Part shown: one piece after another, positions 5,516 through 6,314 of the stretch
How the letters are laid out: each line of letters starts with the position of its first letter
Position numbering within the stretch: position 1 is the stretch's first letter
Origin: JBBDST01 sp040904765
GTDB lineage: Bacteria; Actinomycetota; Nitriliruptoria; Nitriliruptorales; Nitriliruptoraceae
Assembly: GCA_040904765.1 (NCBI GenBank)
Contig: JBBDST010000028.1
Span: 1 to 6,314, forward strand
Length of the DNA: 6,314 nt
Direction of reading: 5' to 3'
Translations under genes and position numbers: made by a program
Notes under the pieces: model-generated
The model's input: only the letters and a program-made list of their open reading frames with translations
Told to the model about the DNA's origin: nothing
Database searches by the model: none

Positions 5516-6314
5516 GGCGTAGCTTTCGTGTGTGGCTTGGCGTGTTCTGCCCGTAGCAGTTTGTAGTCGTGCAGATACTCCTGCATGGACTGCACCGGCA
5601 GTGATCCGCCTTGCAACGCTTCGATGCCGTGTACGGCTGCGAGTATGCCAGACATGGTGGTGATGCACGGCACGCCGCTGGTGACAGCTGCCTGACGAAT
5701 TTGGTAGCCGTCACCGCGGGTACGGGCACCAAATGGGGTGTTGAGTACCAGATCGACTTCGTTTGATTCGATCATGGTGAGGATGTCACGTGATCCGGCC
5801 GAAACTTTCTCAACGATGTCGACGGTAATGCCAGCACGTTGCAGCACGTCGGCTGTGCCGGCGGTGGCAACAATGCGAAATCCAAGATCGATAAGCCGTT
5901 TTACCGGGAACACGATGGCGCGTTTTTCGCGGTTGGCCACCGAGACGAAGACGGTGCCTGACGTTGGCAGCACCATCGAGCCAGTACCTGCCTGCGACTT
6001 TGCAAACGCCGCCCCAAAATCGGTGGCGATACCCATCACCTCGCCGGTTGATCGCATCTCTGGGCCAAGGAGTGCATCAACACCAGGGAAACGATCAAAT
6101 GGCAGCACTGCTTCTTTGACAGCCACGTGGGCTGGTCGTGGGGCTTGAACCGCGTCAGCTTGCGGCAGCATGCCGTTGTCGCGCAGTTCGTTTAGGGTGG
6201 CGCCAGCCATCACTCGGGCGGCAACTTTGGCGAGTTGTACGCCGGTTGCTTTGGACACAAACGGTACGGTGCGTGACGCGCGCGGGTTTGCTTCGATGCA
6301 GTACAGCACGTCGT
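5512..6314 (-). CDS. carB: Carbamoyl-phosphate synthase large subunit, C-terminal part (gene runs off the window)
   Basis: The last 266 residues of CarB are present; the N-terminal three quarters lie beyond base 6314. CarB, with glutaminase CarA, makes carbamoyl phosphate from bicarbonate, ammonia and two ATP for pyrimidine and arginine synthesis. Counting from the GTG (Val) codon at 6309, the fragment opens in the second ATP-grasp core with IEANPRASRTVPF (5-17) and SKATGVQLAKVAARVMAG (19-36), then EMRSTGEVMG (84-93). The methylglyoxal-synthase-like allosteric domain spans about 118-235, with VATAGTADVL (147-156), VEKVSAGSRD (166-175) and LNTPFGARTRGDGYQIRQAA (189-208). Thr149, Thr152 and Lys168 align by eye with E. 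coli residues that bind UMP/IMP effectors, so feedback by UMP is likely. Reading continues to the window edge with no break. pyrK starts within its stop codon. Confidence 0.97.
   Translation of the reverse strand, partial: DVLYCIEANPRASRTVPFVSKATGVQLAKVAARVMAGATLNELRDNGMLPQADAVQAPRPAHVAVKEAVLPFDRFPGVDALLGPEMRSTGEVMGIATDFGAAFAKSQAGTGSMVLPTSGTVFVSVANREKRAIVFPVKRLIDLGFRIVATAGTADVLQRAGITVDIVEKVSAGSRDILTMIESNEVDLVLNTPFGARTRGDGYQIRQAAVTSGVPCITTMSGILAAVHGIEALQGGSLPVQSMQEYLHDYKLLRAEHAKPHTKATP

Noticed and set aside
5516..5668. N-terminal extension of pyrK starting with four His residues, resembling a tag or metal site
   Set aside because: It is carB read in another frame; the ATG at 5515 overlapping the carB stop is the natural start and the PyrK-like sequence begins only after it.
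1..6314. Search by eye for tRNA, CRISPR, insertion sequences, toxin-antitoxin or defence genes
   Set aside because: No repeats, transposase-like proteins or RNA gene structure were seen; almost all sequence is accounted for by metabolic and housekeeping genes.

Overview
The window reads as a housekeeping chromosomal segment from a member of the Actinomycetota. The strongest taxonomic clue is a gene for the actinobacterial integration host factor (mIHF) directly upstream of gmk and rpoZ, next to a carB-pyr operon. This is the neighbourhood known from mycobacteria and relatives (carA-carB-pyrF-mihF-gmk-rpoZ-dfp-metK). Base composition looks only moderately GC-rich by eye (not counted). The dihydroorotate dehydrogenase is the NAD-linked class 1B type (PyrD plus PyrK) rather than the quinone-linked type of mycobacteria. 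Together these suggest a facultatively anaerobic or fermentative lineage, perhaps near Actinomycetaceae or Bifidobacteriaceae, but the lineage cannot be fixed from this sequence.

Layout. The right half (2989-6314) is a minus-strand pyrimidine operon read right to left: the 3' end of carB, then pyrK, pyrD and pyrF. The first two junctions overlap (4 and 8 nt) and pyrF follows pyrD after 12 nt. The left part (1-1023), also minus strand, holds mihF, gmk (ATGA overlap with mihF) and the first 13 codons of a gene that fits rpoZ. Between these blocks, in the opposite orientation, lies a plus-strand trio (1193-2980): a HAD-superfamily NT5C-type 5'-nucleotidase, a full-length E. coli-type pyrE, and a small GNAT acetyltransferase. 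The trio diverges from mihF across a 169-bp spacer and converges on pyrF with only 8 bp between stop codons.

How the genes fit together. CarB makes carbamoyl phosphate, PyrD/PyrK oxidises dihydroorotate to orotate with transfer to NAD+, PyrE adds phosphoribosyl to give OMP, and PyrF decarboxylates OMP to UMP. The nucleotidase beside pyrE could dephosphorylate pyrimidine mononucleotides and so oppose the pathway. The GNAT substrate is unknown. Gmk phosphorylates GMP, and mIHF and the RNA polymerase omega subunit link the block to nucleoid structure and transcription.

I found no mobile element, CRISPR array, tRNA or rRNA, and no clearly new system. The main point of interest is the inverted pyrE-nucleotidase-GNAT trio placed inside an otherwise conserved gene order. 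All non-genic gaps are shorter than 300 bases; the two with possible regulatory content (42-139 and 1024-1192) are described as features.
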